64,000 nt of DNA from positions 1 to 64,000 of the forward strand of contig NZ_JAUJZH010000015.1 of the NCBI RefSeq assembly GCF_030486595.1, in the 5' to 3' direction. Of the stretch, positions 52,509-59,168 are shown piece after piece (within the stretch, counting starts at the first letter, position 1; every line of letters starts with the position of its first letter). The notes under the pieces are model-generated. The model saw only the letters and a program-made list of their open reading frames with translations, was not told the origin of the DNA and ran no database searches. Made by a program: the position numbers and the translations under genes. This stretch comes from Variovorax ginsengisoli (GTDB taxonomy: Bacteria; Pseudomonadota; Gammaproteobacteria; Burkholderiales; Burkholderiaceae_C).

Positions 52509-53528
52509 TCAGTGCTCGTCGGCGGCCATCTCCTCGACGATGCGCCGCATCTTGATCGATGAGCCGTCGAGTCCGAGGTGGATGCGATGCCACTGGCGCG
52601 GCTTGTCCTCGTTGCGCTGTATCGCCTCGAGCACGCGCTTGTCTTCATTGAACGCCAGGCGAAGGTTGCTGCGCAGGCGCTCGTCGATCGCCGGATCGGC
52701 GGGCGAGTTCTTGATGCAGAGCCAGTGCTGCACGCAGCTGCGCCGGTCGATCGGCGTGATGAAGTGGCAGGCGTACATCTGGATGCAGTCCTCGCGATTC
52801 CCCTCCGGCGCGCCGGTGCCCGTGCGAGCCGAACCGAAGTCGATGACCGCGATGCTCGGCGCGTGATAGTGGTAGTAATGCCAGCGGTCCACATTGCCCC
52901 CGAAGTCCTTGAGGCCTTCGAAGATCGGGATCAGTGGCCCGTCGATGACCCAGCGCCAGGTCACGACCTTGTTGCCCTGGCGCTCGTGCTGCACCCGCGT
53001 CTCCTCGCGGCCCGCGCTGGCGAGCGTGGTCTGGTGCACATAGACGACGTGCGTCGGATCGCACAGGTTGTCCGCCAGACTCAGGTAGTTCGACTGCACC
53101 AGCAGCGCATCGCCCTCGACCACGCTGTAACGCGCATCGTCGTACTCGGGCAGGCGGAACACCTGGCTCCGATCGGCCCGCGCCGGATCGCCCATCCACA
53201 CCCAAGCCATTCCCATGCTCTCGGCCGTCGGGTAGCTGCGTACGCGGAAGCTCTCGGGCGGGCGCGCCATGCCAGGGGCGATGACGCAACGGCCGCTGCA
53301 ATCGAAGGTCAGACCGTGATAGCCGCACTGGATGGCATCGCCCTGCAGCCGACCGATCGACAGGGGCGCCAACCGGTGCGGGCAGGCGTCTTCCAGCACG
53401 GCGACGCTGCCCTCCTCGGTGCGGTAGACCGCGAGGTCCTCCTCGAGCACGCGCCGGGTGACGATGGCGCGCCCGATGTCCCTCGACCAGGCGAGCGGAT
53501 ACCAGGCGTTGTAGGCGTAAGCAGTCAT
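52509..53528 (-). CDS. Rieske non-heme iron oxygenase, VanA/phenoxybenzoate-dioxygenase-like
   Basis: A 339-residue oxygenase alpha subunit. Rieske 2Fe-2S ligands are Cys49 and His51 in EDACPHRLAPLSIGRL and Cys68 and His71 in IQCGYHGLTFDCSG. The C-terminal catalytic domain has SNYLSLADNLCDPTHVVYVH, which holds the Asp bridge and the iron His pair. Homologues such as VanA demethylate or hydroxylate aromatic acids and need a reductase, which is not in this operon. ATG at 53528 was selected (MTAYAYNAWYPLAWSRDIG). First gene of a three-gene operon behind an operator at 53593-53634. Confidence 0.91.
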   Translation of the reverse strand: MTAYAYNAWYPLAWSRDIGRAIVTRRVLEEDLAVYRTEEGSVAVLEDACPHRLAPLSIGRLQGDAIQCGYHGLTFDCSGRCVIAPGMARPPESFRVRSYPTAESMGMAWVWMGDPARADRSQVFRLPEYDDARYSVVEGDALLVQSNYLSLADNLCDPTHVVYVHQTTLASAGREETRVQHERQGNKVVTWRWVIDGPLIPIFEGLKDFGGNVDRWHYYHYHAPSIAVIDFGSARTGTGAPEGNREDCIQMYACHFITPIDRRSCVQHWLCIKNSPADPAIDERLRSNLRLAFNEDKRVLEAIQRNEDKPRQWHRIHLGLDGSSIKMRRIVEEMAADEH

Positions 53529-53592
53529 GAACGGTCCTCGCAGGGGTGCCAACAGGTTGTCTGGAGGGAAATACGCAGAAACCGTGCCAGCA

Positions 53593-53634
53593 TTAAGTAA
53601 GTAACTTCTCCATTTGAATGGAGAACATACTTAA
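53593..53634. promoter_or_regulatory. Nested palindromic operator of the Rieske operon
   Basis: TTCTCCATT (53606-53614) and AATGGAGAA (53617-53625) form a perfect 20-base palindrome with a 2-base centre. A second pair, TTAAGTA (53593-53599) and TACTTAA (53628-53634), flanks it. The block is AT-rich and 65-105 bases upstream of the Rieske ATG. Size and symmetry fit a TetR-family operator; the TetR gene at 49392 is the nearest candidate. The remaining gap, 53635-53880, holds the GC-rich inverted repeat listed below and no gene. Confidence 0.72.
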
Positions 53635-53714
53635 TTTTGGTGCGAAAAGCCACCGGGTTTGCACCGGTCACGGGCGTCTTCGCCTCGGCCGGAACCGCGC
53701 GCGGCCTCCCCCGT

Positions 53715-53803
53715 GACGAGGCGACCGGGTGCTCCCGCAGGAAAATAAAGGAGGAGGCGAAGCCGGGGGACATTCGCGGAGGGGGCCACCCGGTGGCCTC
53801 GTC
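53715..53803. repeat. GC-rich inverted repeat, 17-bp arms, in the intergenic region
   Basis: GACGAGGCGACCGGGTG (53715-53731) and CACCCGGTGGCCTCGTC (53787-53803) pair in 16 of 17 positions around a 55-base loop with TAAAGGAGGAGGCG. Flanking DNA (53635-53860) is repetitive in flavour and has only short, overlapping open frames on both strands. It may be a dispersed intergenic repeat of the host or a strong mRNA hairpin. Not a known element to me. Confidence 0.5.
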
Positions 53804-53880
53804 GCGCGCCCCGCACGTCCCCCCGAACACCCGCGCGCCGAGCGCGCGCCCTGGCTAAAGAAGAACCGGCGTCAGTGCCG

Positions 53881-53955
53881 CTAGTTCGAGCCGCTCTCTG
53901 CTTCCTGCAGCAGCCGCCACATCACCTTGCCGCTGCCGCTCTTGGGCAGAAATTG
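53881..53955 (-). pseudogene. 3' end fragment of an AMP-dependent acyl-CoA synthetase gene
   Basis: Reading leftward, the codons before the stop at 53881 give QFLPKSGSGKVMWRLLQEAE and then SGSN. LPKSGSGKxxxRLLxE is the conserved C-terminal motif of AMP-binding acyl-CoA ligases, with the catalytic Lys. Upstream of about 53950 the reading loses all family similarity and reaches a stop, where the integrase island starts. So this is the original tail of a ligase gene, whose main part should lie on the other side of the island, outside the window. Similar ligases often accompany aromatic oxygenase operons such as the one to the left. Confidence 0.7.
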
Positions 53956-54020
53956 AGCATCCAAGCGAACACAAACGGAGGACTTTTTCCTCTGTTAGCT
54001 ATAGGATCGAGGCCGTCATT

Positions 54021-54065
54021 GTTCGTACGGATTCGCTAGAGATTTCCGTACGTCGTTCGTACGGA
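54021..54065. promoter_or_regulatory. CGTACG-centred repeats upstream of the integrase
   Basis: GTTCGTACGGA occurs at 54021-54031 and 54055-54065, with an inverted half TTCCGTACG at 54044-54052. The last copy supplies the GGAG ribosome site of the integrase. Such clustered repeats beside an integrase could be arm-type integrase sites of attP, or operators of a repressor such as the AlpA-like protein. The 124 bases 53951-54074 contain nothing else clear. Confidence 0.5.
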
Positions 54066-54075
54066 GATTCCTACC

Positions 54076-55224
54076 TTGGCCACCATCATCAACACCGTTG
54101 CCGGACGCAGCCGGCTCAAGCCCCGGCGAGAGCCCTACTGGCTCAAGATTCGCGCTGGCGACTTCCTCGGCTACCGACGCCTGGAAGGCGCGAGCGGAAC
54201 TTGGATCGCGCGGCATCGCACCGACGAGGGCAAGCAGGCATACAAGGCGCTCGGGGACTTTCCCGACCTCAGCGACAACGAGCGTTTTGATGCGGCCAGC
54301 AAAGCCGCTGGTGAATGGTTCGATCACCTGGGCGATGGCGGCCGCACCGAGGTTGCGACCGTGGCCGACGCCGCGCGCGCGTATCTGGCCGAGCTTCGCG
54401 CCGACAAACGGGACAAAGTGGCTGCACATGCCGAGGGGCAGCTTGAGCTGCACGTGCTCTCGCACCGCATCGCCCGCATTGGGCTCGGAAAGCTGCGCGA
54501 CAAGGACATTGTGAACTGGCGGCGCGATATGCGGGACAAGCCCACGCCGCAGGGCACTCCGCGCGCCGGCTCCACCCTCAACCGGGTGTCCAATCTGCTA
54601 CGCGCAGTGCTCAATCAGGCCGTAAAGGATGGCTACGTGACCACCAGCCGCGCATGGAAGGATGCGCTTGCCAAGGATGGCTCGGCCGAGCGCTCCGGCG
54701 GCGTCTATCTGGACCGCGACCAGCGCCGTGCCCTACTCCAACATGCGAAGGCCGAGATTCGCCCGTTCTTCGAAGCGCTCACGCTGCTGCCCGCGCGCCC
54801 CGGCGCTATCGCCGCCCTGACCGCCGGCAACTTCGACAAGCGCACGGGCGTGCTCCACATCAACGAGGACAAGGCCCACGGCAATCGCAGGATCAAGCTG
54901 CAAGGCAAGGCGGCCGCATTCTTCACCGCGCAAGTACGCGACAAGTTGCCCGGCGCCCTCATGTTCAGCAACACCCGCAACACCGCTTGGGATCGCGACT
55001 CGTGGTCGCATCAGTTCAGGAACGCCGCCGACCTGGCCGAGATCCCGTCCGAAGCATCAACCTATGACCTGAGGCACAGCGGCATTACCGATCTGGTCAC
55101 GGCCGGCGTGCCAACCATCACCGTGGCGACGTGGGCCGGAACATCTGTTGCTCAGATCGAGGCCAACTATCACCACCACGCACCAGAACACAGCGCCGAT
55201 GCGCTGGAGAGGCTCGCGTTATGA
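54076..55224 (+). CDS. int: Tyrosine-type site-specific integrase
   Basis: A 382-residue recombinase that would integrate and excise the island. An N-terminal DUF4102/arm-binding-like part and a SAM-like core-binding domain (about 95-195, VADAARAYLAELRAD) precede the catalytic domain. Catalytic residues: Arg241 in LPARPGAIAAL, Lys266 in NEDKAHG, Arg333-His334 in TYDLRHSGITDL, Trp353 and nucleophile Tyr365 in IEANYHHH. The His usually two before Arg is Tyr330 here, a known variant. TTG at 54076 follows CGGAG. It lies at the boundary with the ligase gene, as expected. Confidence 0.92.
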   Translation: MATIINTVAGRSRLKPRREPYWLKIRAGDFLGYRRLEGASGTWIARHRTDEGKQAYKALGDFPDLSDNERFDAASKAAGEWFDHLGDGGRTEVATVADAARAYLAELRADKRDKVAAHAEGQLELHVLSHRIARIGLGKLRDKDIVNWRRDMRDKPTPQGTPRAGSTLNRVSNLLRAVLNQAVKDGYVTTSRAWKDALAKDGSAERSGGVYLDRDQRRALLQHAKAEIRPFFEALTLLPARPGAIAALTAGNFDKRTGVLHINEDKAHGNRRIKLQGKAAAFFTAQVRDKLPGALMFSNTRNTAWDRDSWSHQFRNAADLAEIPSEASTYDLRHSGITDLVTAGVPTITVATWAGTSVAQIEANYHHHAPEHSADALERLAL

Positions 55225-55745
55225 GGCGGGTGGCAGCCGAGCAACCCTCTAGTCGGCGCAACCTTGGTCCGCTGACCTTCGCAATGCTGCGGGAGATCGG
55301 CGGCGTGGGCCCGTCTCCACCTACAGGCAAGCGCGGTCGGCCGCGTAAGCAAACCATCGGGGACCTCAACAACCTGTTGATTGATGCAGCTTCCAGAGTT
55401 GCCTATTTGATTGCGGCCCAAAACAATGCGCGTGGTGCGCAGACCCGCGCCATTCGAAAAGTGGCCGCCGAACTTCGACAAGATGTGGCATGGGTGAAAA
55501 AGGCTTATCAGCGACATCCGCTAGGCCGATTGTTGGGGGAGTTGAAACACTCGGAGGACGAGCTCAGGCACGAGTTGCAGCGTCGCCTACTCGCCATGCC
55601 AGATGACGTGATCGAAAGACTGGGTAGCGTCAATGCGGCACAGCTTCTCCAATTCCTGAGAGCGAAAGGCATTGATGGCACCTCGCCTCAGTGGTTCTTG
55701 GACGAGGCTCGGCACATCAATTTATTGTCCCCAAACAGCGAGTAA
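55221..55745 (+). CDS. Island protein of unknown function (basic helical protein)
   Basis: A 174-residue protein not recognised. It starts at ATG 55221, overlapping the integrase stop (ATGA). The N-terminal third is basic and Pro/Gly-rich (PSPPTGKRGRPRKQTIGDLN, an AT-hook-like GRPRK), so DNA binding is possible. The rest is helical (LIAAQNNARGAQTRAIRKVA; LLGELKHSEDELRHELQRRL) with likely coiled coil. It could be an integration accessory or excisionase-like factor, given its coupling with the integrase. GC content is lower than in the flanking chromosome. Confidence 0.65.
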   Translation: MRRVAAEQPSSRRNLGPLTFAMLREIGGVGPSPPTGKRGRPRKQTIGDLNNLLIDAASRVAYLIAAQNNARGAQTRAIRKVAAELRQDVAWVKKAYQRHPLGRLLGELKHSEDELRHELQRRLLAMPDDVIERLGSVNAAQLLQFLRAKGIDGTSPQWFLDEARHINLLSPNSE

Positions 55746-55796
55746 GCCGCTCTTGTAATTGCTCCATCTTGAACAAAGTCGCACAGGAGCGAAACG

Positions 55797-56009
55797 ATGG
55801 CGCAGCAGGCGGAACTTCCCCAGATCCTCAACCCAGAGCAAAGGCTCAAACTCGCCCAAGTCTCGATCCTCACCGGCAAGGGTCGCACGGCAATCTATGC
55901 CGACATGAAGGCGGGTCGATTTCCGCAACCTGAGCGCGACGGGCCGCGCTGCAGCCGCTGGCGTGCCGGCGATGTCCTCGATCACCTCAATCGCAAGCGA
56001 GGCGCCTGA
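55797..56009 (+). CDS. AlpA-type helix-turn-helix regulator
   Basis: A 70-residue winged-helix protein: LNPEQRLKLAQVSILTGKGR, then TAIYADMKAGRFPQPERDGP and CSRWRAGDVLDHLNRKRGA. This is the AlpA/excisionase layout (DNA-binding helix RTAIYADMKAG followed by wing SRWRAGDVLD). AlpA-type proteins activate integrase or excision in P4-like and PICI-type elements. RBS AGGAG lies upstream. The gene begins the rightward replication block with the following small gene 1 base after its stop. Confidence 0.83.
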   Translation: MAQQAELPQILNPEQRLKLAQVSILTGKGRTAIYADMKAGRFPQPERDGPRCSRWRAGDVLDHLNRKRGA

Positions 56010-56010
56010 G

Positions 56011-56226
56011 ATGGCGCGCAGCAAGGCGGCGGTCGGGGCGCTTCCGACATCCGAAGACCAAGCCAAGCAGCTTGCCAACCTGAAGGCCCAGCTTGCCCTA
56101 CGGGGCTTCACGGTTCACGACGTGAGTTCTGGCGGTTGGGTCATTGGCCGCTGGGATCGCACCCTGTTCGCGGCAAAGCTCGCAGACCTGGAAGCATTCC
56201 TCCTGCGTGTCGGAGGTCAGCCATGA
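56011..56226 (+). CDS. Small island protein of unknown function
   Basis: A 71-residue protein (MARSKAAVGALPTSEDQAKQ, then LANLKAQLALRGFTVHDVSSGG and WVIGRWDRTLFAAKLADLEAFL). The pattern of a helix, GF-V-H-DV and W-VI-RW is common to small proteins next to phage-type primases; no function known. It starts one base after the AlpA stop and its own stop overlaps the next gene's ATG (ATGA). Not recognised beyond that. Confidence 0.66.
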   Translation: MARSKAAVGALPTSEDQAKQLANLKAQLALRGFTVHDVSSGGWVIGRWDRTLFAAKLADLEAFLLRVGGQP

Positions 56227-56645
56227 CGCCCGCCGAGAAAGTCTTGTCCCGCGCTTCTGGCGTGCGCAAAGCCGGCCCGGATCGCTGGATGTTCAAGAGC
56301 CCCAATCGGGACGACCGCACCGCCAGCGTGAGCATGCGCGAGCTGCCGGACGGCAAGATCCTCCTGCACGATTTCGGAGGTGATGACTTGGAGTCGCTGC
56401 TTTGCGGCTTGGGCCTGGAAACACACGACCTATTCCCCGAGCCTCTGACGGTCACTGAACGGCCACGCCGTCGCTCGCTGATCTCCACCACGGACGCTCT
56501 ACGCATCCTCGCCAGCGAATCGAATCTGGTTGCCATCGCCGCCGCGAACTTGGCGCACGGCGTCAGCCTGACCGACGAAGACCGCGCCCGCCTCCTGACG
56601 GCCGCCGGGCGAATCCAGACCATCGAACGGGAGGCGCACGCATGA
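56223..56645 (+). CDS. Phage primase-type zinc-domain protein with zinc ligands lost
   Basis: A 140-residue protein. The first half (VRKAGPDRWMFKSPNRDDRT, SVSMRELPDGKILLHDFGGD, LGLETHDLFPE) lines up with the CHC2-type domain at the start of phage primases, which read CPxHDDRxPSL and HCxAGC. Here the Cys residues are Ser, Asp or absent, so a zinc site is not possible. The second half is a helical stretch. There is no TOPRIM or polymerase domain, so it would need partners for priming. Overlaps both neighbours (ATGA), between the small gene and the RepA-like gene. Confidence 0.7.
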   Translation: MTPAEKVLSRASGVRKAGPDRWMFKSPNRDDRTASVSMRELPDGKILLHDFGGDDLESLLCGLGLETHDLFPEPLTVTERPRRRSLISTTDALRILASESNLVAIAAANLAHGVSLTDEDRARLLTAAGRIQTIEREAHA

Positions 56646-57787
56646 GGCACGACCCCTATGCGGTTCTTGACGCGGCGGCAGCGGAGCGCCCTGCCCCACG
56701 CCCGGCGCCGATGCCGCCACCGAACTTCATCGAGGAGTTCGAGCCATCAAACGATGTTGGCGTCATCGACCAAGTAGCGACGCGCTACAAGCTCCTGAGC
56801 GGCGAGGACCTGCACGACCTGCCATCGCCCGCGTATTGCGTTCGCGGCGTGCTTCCTGCCGTGGGCCTCGCAGCGTTGTTTGGCCCCTCGGGGTCGGGAA
56901 AGTCGTTCCTGGGCTTCGATCTCGGCGCGGCGATTCCTGCCGGAAACCGGTGGTTTGACTGCCGCGTCAATCCAGCGCCGGTTGTCTACCTTGCGCTGGA
57001 GGGCGAAGCAGGCTTCAAGCTGCGCGCCCAAGCATGGGAGGCCAGCCGAGGCCGACCGTTGCCAGAAGGCTTCCAGATGGTACTGCAGCCGTTCAAGCTG
57101 ACCGATCCTCAGGACGTGCACGATCTCGCCTCCGTCCTGCCAGCGGGCGCAGTGCTGTTCATCGACACCTTGAATCGAGCCGCACCGGCCGCTGACGAGA
57201 ACAGTTCGCGGGATATGGGCGCCATCCTCGAAGCGGCCAAGCTGCTGCAGTCCATGACAGGCGGGCTTGTCGTGCTGGTGCACCACACAGGCAAGGACAG
57301 CACACGCGGCCTGCGCGGACACAGCTCGCTATTGGCGGCCATGGATGCGGCCATCGAGGTTTCACGCGACGGCGACCGGAGGGAATGGCGCGTCGCGAAG
57401 TCCAAGGACGGCCAAGACGGCGAGGTGCACTCGTTCAAGTTGCGCGTCGAAACCCTCGGCATTGATGAGCATGGCGACCCGATCACCTCTTGCGTGGTGG
57501 ACCGCGACACCGCTGCGCAGGACGTGCGCACCGCGAAGCTGCCGCAAGGAGGCAATCAACGGCTGGTGTTCGATGCCCTGCGGCCGCTATTCAAGAACGG
57601 TAGAGCAGGCCTGCCAGGCGCACCACCGCTGCGCCCTTGCATCGAACTGGACGCCGCAATCGCTGCTGGCGCCGCAAAGCTCACTTGTCCCACCGACAGG
57701 CGCACCAGTCGCACACGAGAGGCGATCACCGGTCTTGCTGCCCGTGGCGTGATCGGTCTTCACGAGGGTTGGCTATGGCTCACCTGA
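56642..57787 (+). CDS. repA: RepA-like hexameric ATPase/helicase (AAA_25)
   Basis: A 381-residue RecA-fold ATPase of the plasmid RSF1010 RepA type. Walker A GPSGSGKS (residues 81-88); Walker B AVLFIDTLNRA near 170; sensor LVVLVHHTGKDSTRGLRGHS. The central fold runs from residue 60 to 260, with a helical C-terminal part likely a small winged domain (ITGLAARGVIGLHEGWLWLT). Such RepA proteins act as replicative helicases in plasmids and satellites. ATG overlaps the preceding stop. It makes the island likely to replicate on its own after excision. Confidence 0.87.
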   Translation: MRHDPYAVLDAAAAERPAPRPAPMPPPNFIEEFEPSNDVGVIDQVATRYKLLSGEDLHDLPSPAYCVRGVLPAVGLAALFGPSGSGKSFLGFDLGAAIPAGNRWFDCRVNPAPVVYLALEGEAGFKLRAQAWEASRGRPLPEGFQMVLQPFKLTDPQDVHDLASVLPAGAVLFIDTLNRAAPAADENSSRDMGAILEAAKLLQSMTGGLVVLVHHTGKDSTRGLRGHSSLLAAMDAAIEVSRDGDRREWRVAKSKDGQDGEVHSFKLRVETLGIDEHGDPITSCVVDRDTAAQDVRTAKLPQGGNQRLVFDALRPLFKNGRAGLPGAPPLRPCIELDAAIAAGAAKLTCPTDRRTSRTREAITGLAARGVIGLHEGWLWLT

Positions 57788-57845
57788 CACGCCGAAATTC
57801 GCCGTTTTCTCCGTTTTCGGTGAACGCCGGCGCCGAAATCCTCCG

Positions 57846-57868
57846 CTCCCCCTATAGGGGGGAGGAGG
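57846..57868. repeat. CCCCC-TATA-GGGGG palindrome after the RepA-like gene
   Basis: CCCCC (57848-57852) and GGGGG (57857-57861) flank TATA, extended by TCCTCC-like and GGAGGA-like sides (57838-57869) into a near-perfect dyad. It lies 60 bases after the repA stop and 52 before the next ATG. A possible replication- or packaging-related site, a terminator or a chance hairpin; not decided. Confidence 0.35.
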
Positions 57869-57913
57869 AAAACGGTGGAGTTTCCGGCGGCTATCGAACG
57901 AGGAGGCTTCGTC

Positions 57914-58144
57914 ATGAAGGCCATTGAAGTGCTGGAGGTCGCGAGAGTTGCAGGCCTCAGTCTTCGCGTCGAGAAGCAATCCCTTCTCGTCGCCCCCATT
58001 ACCCGCCTTGATCGCCCCATGCGCAACCTCCTCACGCTGCATAGAGCCGAGGTAGTCGCCCTCCTCACCGATGCCCACGCGACCACCCAAGCCCTGTTGG
58101 CTGGCGCACCTCTACCCAGGGGGCGGCGGTCGCCCATTTTTTGA
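57914..58144 (+). CDS. TubC N-terminal docking-domain-like small protein
   Basis: A 76-residue protein: MKAIEVLEVARVAGLSLRVE, then KQSLLVAPITRLDRPMRNLL and HRAEVVALLTDA. The plan (helix, GLxLRV, LxVxP-R, helix ending in HxAEVVALL) matches the TubC_N-like docking domain, also found as a stand-alone protein in mobile elements beside primase and helicase genes. ATG at 57914 has GGAGG upstream. What it binds is unknown; a protein-protein contact is likely. Confidence 0.68.
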   Translation: MKAIEVLEVARVAGLSLRVEKQSLLVAPITRLDRPMRNLLTLHRAEVVALLTDAHATTQALLAGAPLPRGRRSPIF

Positions 58145-58212
58145 GCGGTCGATTTGGAAACCGCCGCCTCCCCTCTCTTTATCCATGTGACCTTGAACCC
58201 TGGAGCACCCTG

Positions 58213-58665
58213 ATGCCAGCCCACCGCAAAGGCTCGACCATTTCCACCGGACGCCGCGTCCAACCCATGACCACGCTGAGCCCTCCGGCGCTCGCCGTCT
58301 TCAAACACATCGTCGCGTCCGTCGACCCTTCACATTTCAGCGCGGTCGATCTGCCTTTGCTTGAGTCGTACGCGAACCATGCCGCGATGGCGACCCATGC
58401 AGCCCAGCAGATCGACGCAGAGGGCGCTGTAGTCGCCGGGAAGCCCTCTCCATGGCTCACCGTGCAGGAGAAGGCCGTAAAGGCGCTCACAGCCCTGTCT
58501 GCGCGCCTGCGAATCGCTCCGCAAAGCCGGTTCGACAGGCTGGTTGCCGGCGCCAACAGTCGGCAGCAACTCAACACGCCCAAGCCGTGGGAACAGGACA
58601 TCCATGGTCTGCTGGCCGGCGAAGATGAGGACCCTGGCGAGCGTTACTTCAGGTCTGCTCAATGA
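58213..58665 (+). CDS. Phage terminase small subunit, P27 family
   Basis: A 150-residue protein. The second half is the P27-type core: NHAAMATHAAQQIDAEGAVV, VQEKAVKALTALSARLRIAP and QSRFDRLVAG. The small subunit recognises the packaging start on DNA and binds the large subunit. ATG at 58213 is favoured over 58141. No large subunit is seen after it; instead come a short coiled-coil gene (overlap ATGA at 58662) and the capsid genes. In satellites, a self-encoded small subunit can redirect a helper's large subunit to the satellite DNA. Confidence 0.82.
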   Translation: MPAHRKGSTISTGRRVQPMTTLSPPALAVFKHIVASVDPSHFSAVDLPLLESYANHAAMATHAAQQIDAEGAVVAGKPSPWLTVQEKAVKALTALSARLRIAPQSRFDRLVAGANSRQQLNTPKPWEQDIHGLLAGEDEDPGERYFRSAQ

Positions 58666-58826
58666 CGGCGCGAACCACAAACGCCGACCTTGCCGACGAA
58701 CTGGACGCACTGCGCGCCGATGTTTCGCACATTGCCTCGCGACTGGATGACGTTCTCGGCGCCATCGATGAGGTGCTAGGCGTGGTGCTCGGCATTGCCG
58801 CAAACATCGAGGGCGAGGATGACTGA
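58662..58826 (+). CDS. Short acidic coiled-coil protein
   Basis: A 54-residue protein: MTARTTNADLADELDALRAD, then VSHIASRLDDVLGAIDEVLG and VVLGIAANIEGEDD. The heptad-like spacing of Leu/Ile/Val suggests a helical coil. It overlaps the terminase small subunit stop (ATGA) and the following HTH gene (ATG at 58819), so it is a coupled gene that a 60-residue cut-off would miss. Its role is unknown; a head-assembly or terminase cofactor is a guess. Confidence 0.65.
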   Translation: MTARTTNADLADELDALRADVSHIASRLDDVLGAIDEVLGVVLGIAANIEGEDD

Positions 58827-59085
58827 CGACCTCGAAGCCCGCATCCAGGCGACCGAACAGGCATTGCGCGCGGCGGTGGAGCGTGCCGGCGCGTTTGTCA
58901 GCGGGGATGGCCGGGTGCATGAGGAAGTCGCCGCGCCGCTGCTGGGCATCGCACCGGGAACCCTGGCGAATCAGCGACGGGCAGGCACCGGACCTGCGTT
59001 CTATCGGGTCAGTGGTCGGCCCACTTACCGACTGCGCGACCTGGCCGAAACGATCGAGCGTGGCCGATGCGTCCCGGGCTGGTGA
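58819..59085 (+). CDS. Helix-turn-helix domain protein
   Basis: An 88-residue protein with an N-terminal helix (DDLEARIQATEQALRAAVER) and a DNA-binding part, VHEEVAAPLLGIAPGTLANQRRAG, then TGPAFYRVSGRPTYRLRDLA. The LLGIAPGTLANQRRAGTGP-x-Y pattern with the wing R-P-TYRL-DL is that of MerR/excisionase-like HTH_17 proteins. It may regulate the capsid block that starts 84 bases on, or take part in excision. It overlaps the previous gene by 8 bases. Confidence 0.74.
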   Translation: MTDDLEARIQATEQALRAAVERAGAFVSGDGRVHEEVAAPLLGIAPGTLANQRRAGTGPAFYRVSGRPTYRLRDLAETIERGRCVPGW

Positions 59086-59168
59086 TCGCTGCACGGATGC
59101 CCACGAATCGCCACGCGATGTCATGACCTCTGATCGACCGAAGGGCGCTGCTTTTCCATGATTGAGCC

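Noticed and set aside
53525..53858. Short open frames on both strands in the gap before the ligase fragment
   Set aside because: They overlap each other and the inverted repeat, lack ribosome sites and have no recognisable family.
55221..55745. Reading the integrase-coupled protein as a repressor or excisionase
   Set aside because: An AT-hook-like GRPRK is present but no HTH or excisionase pattern; left as unknown.
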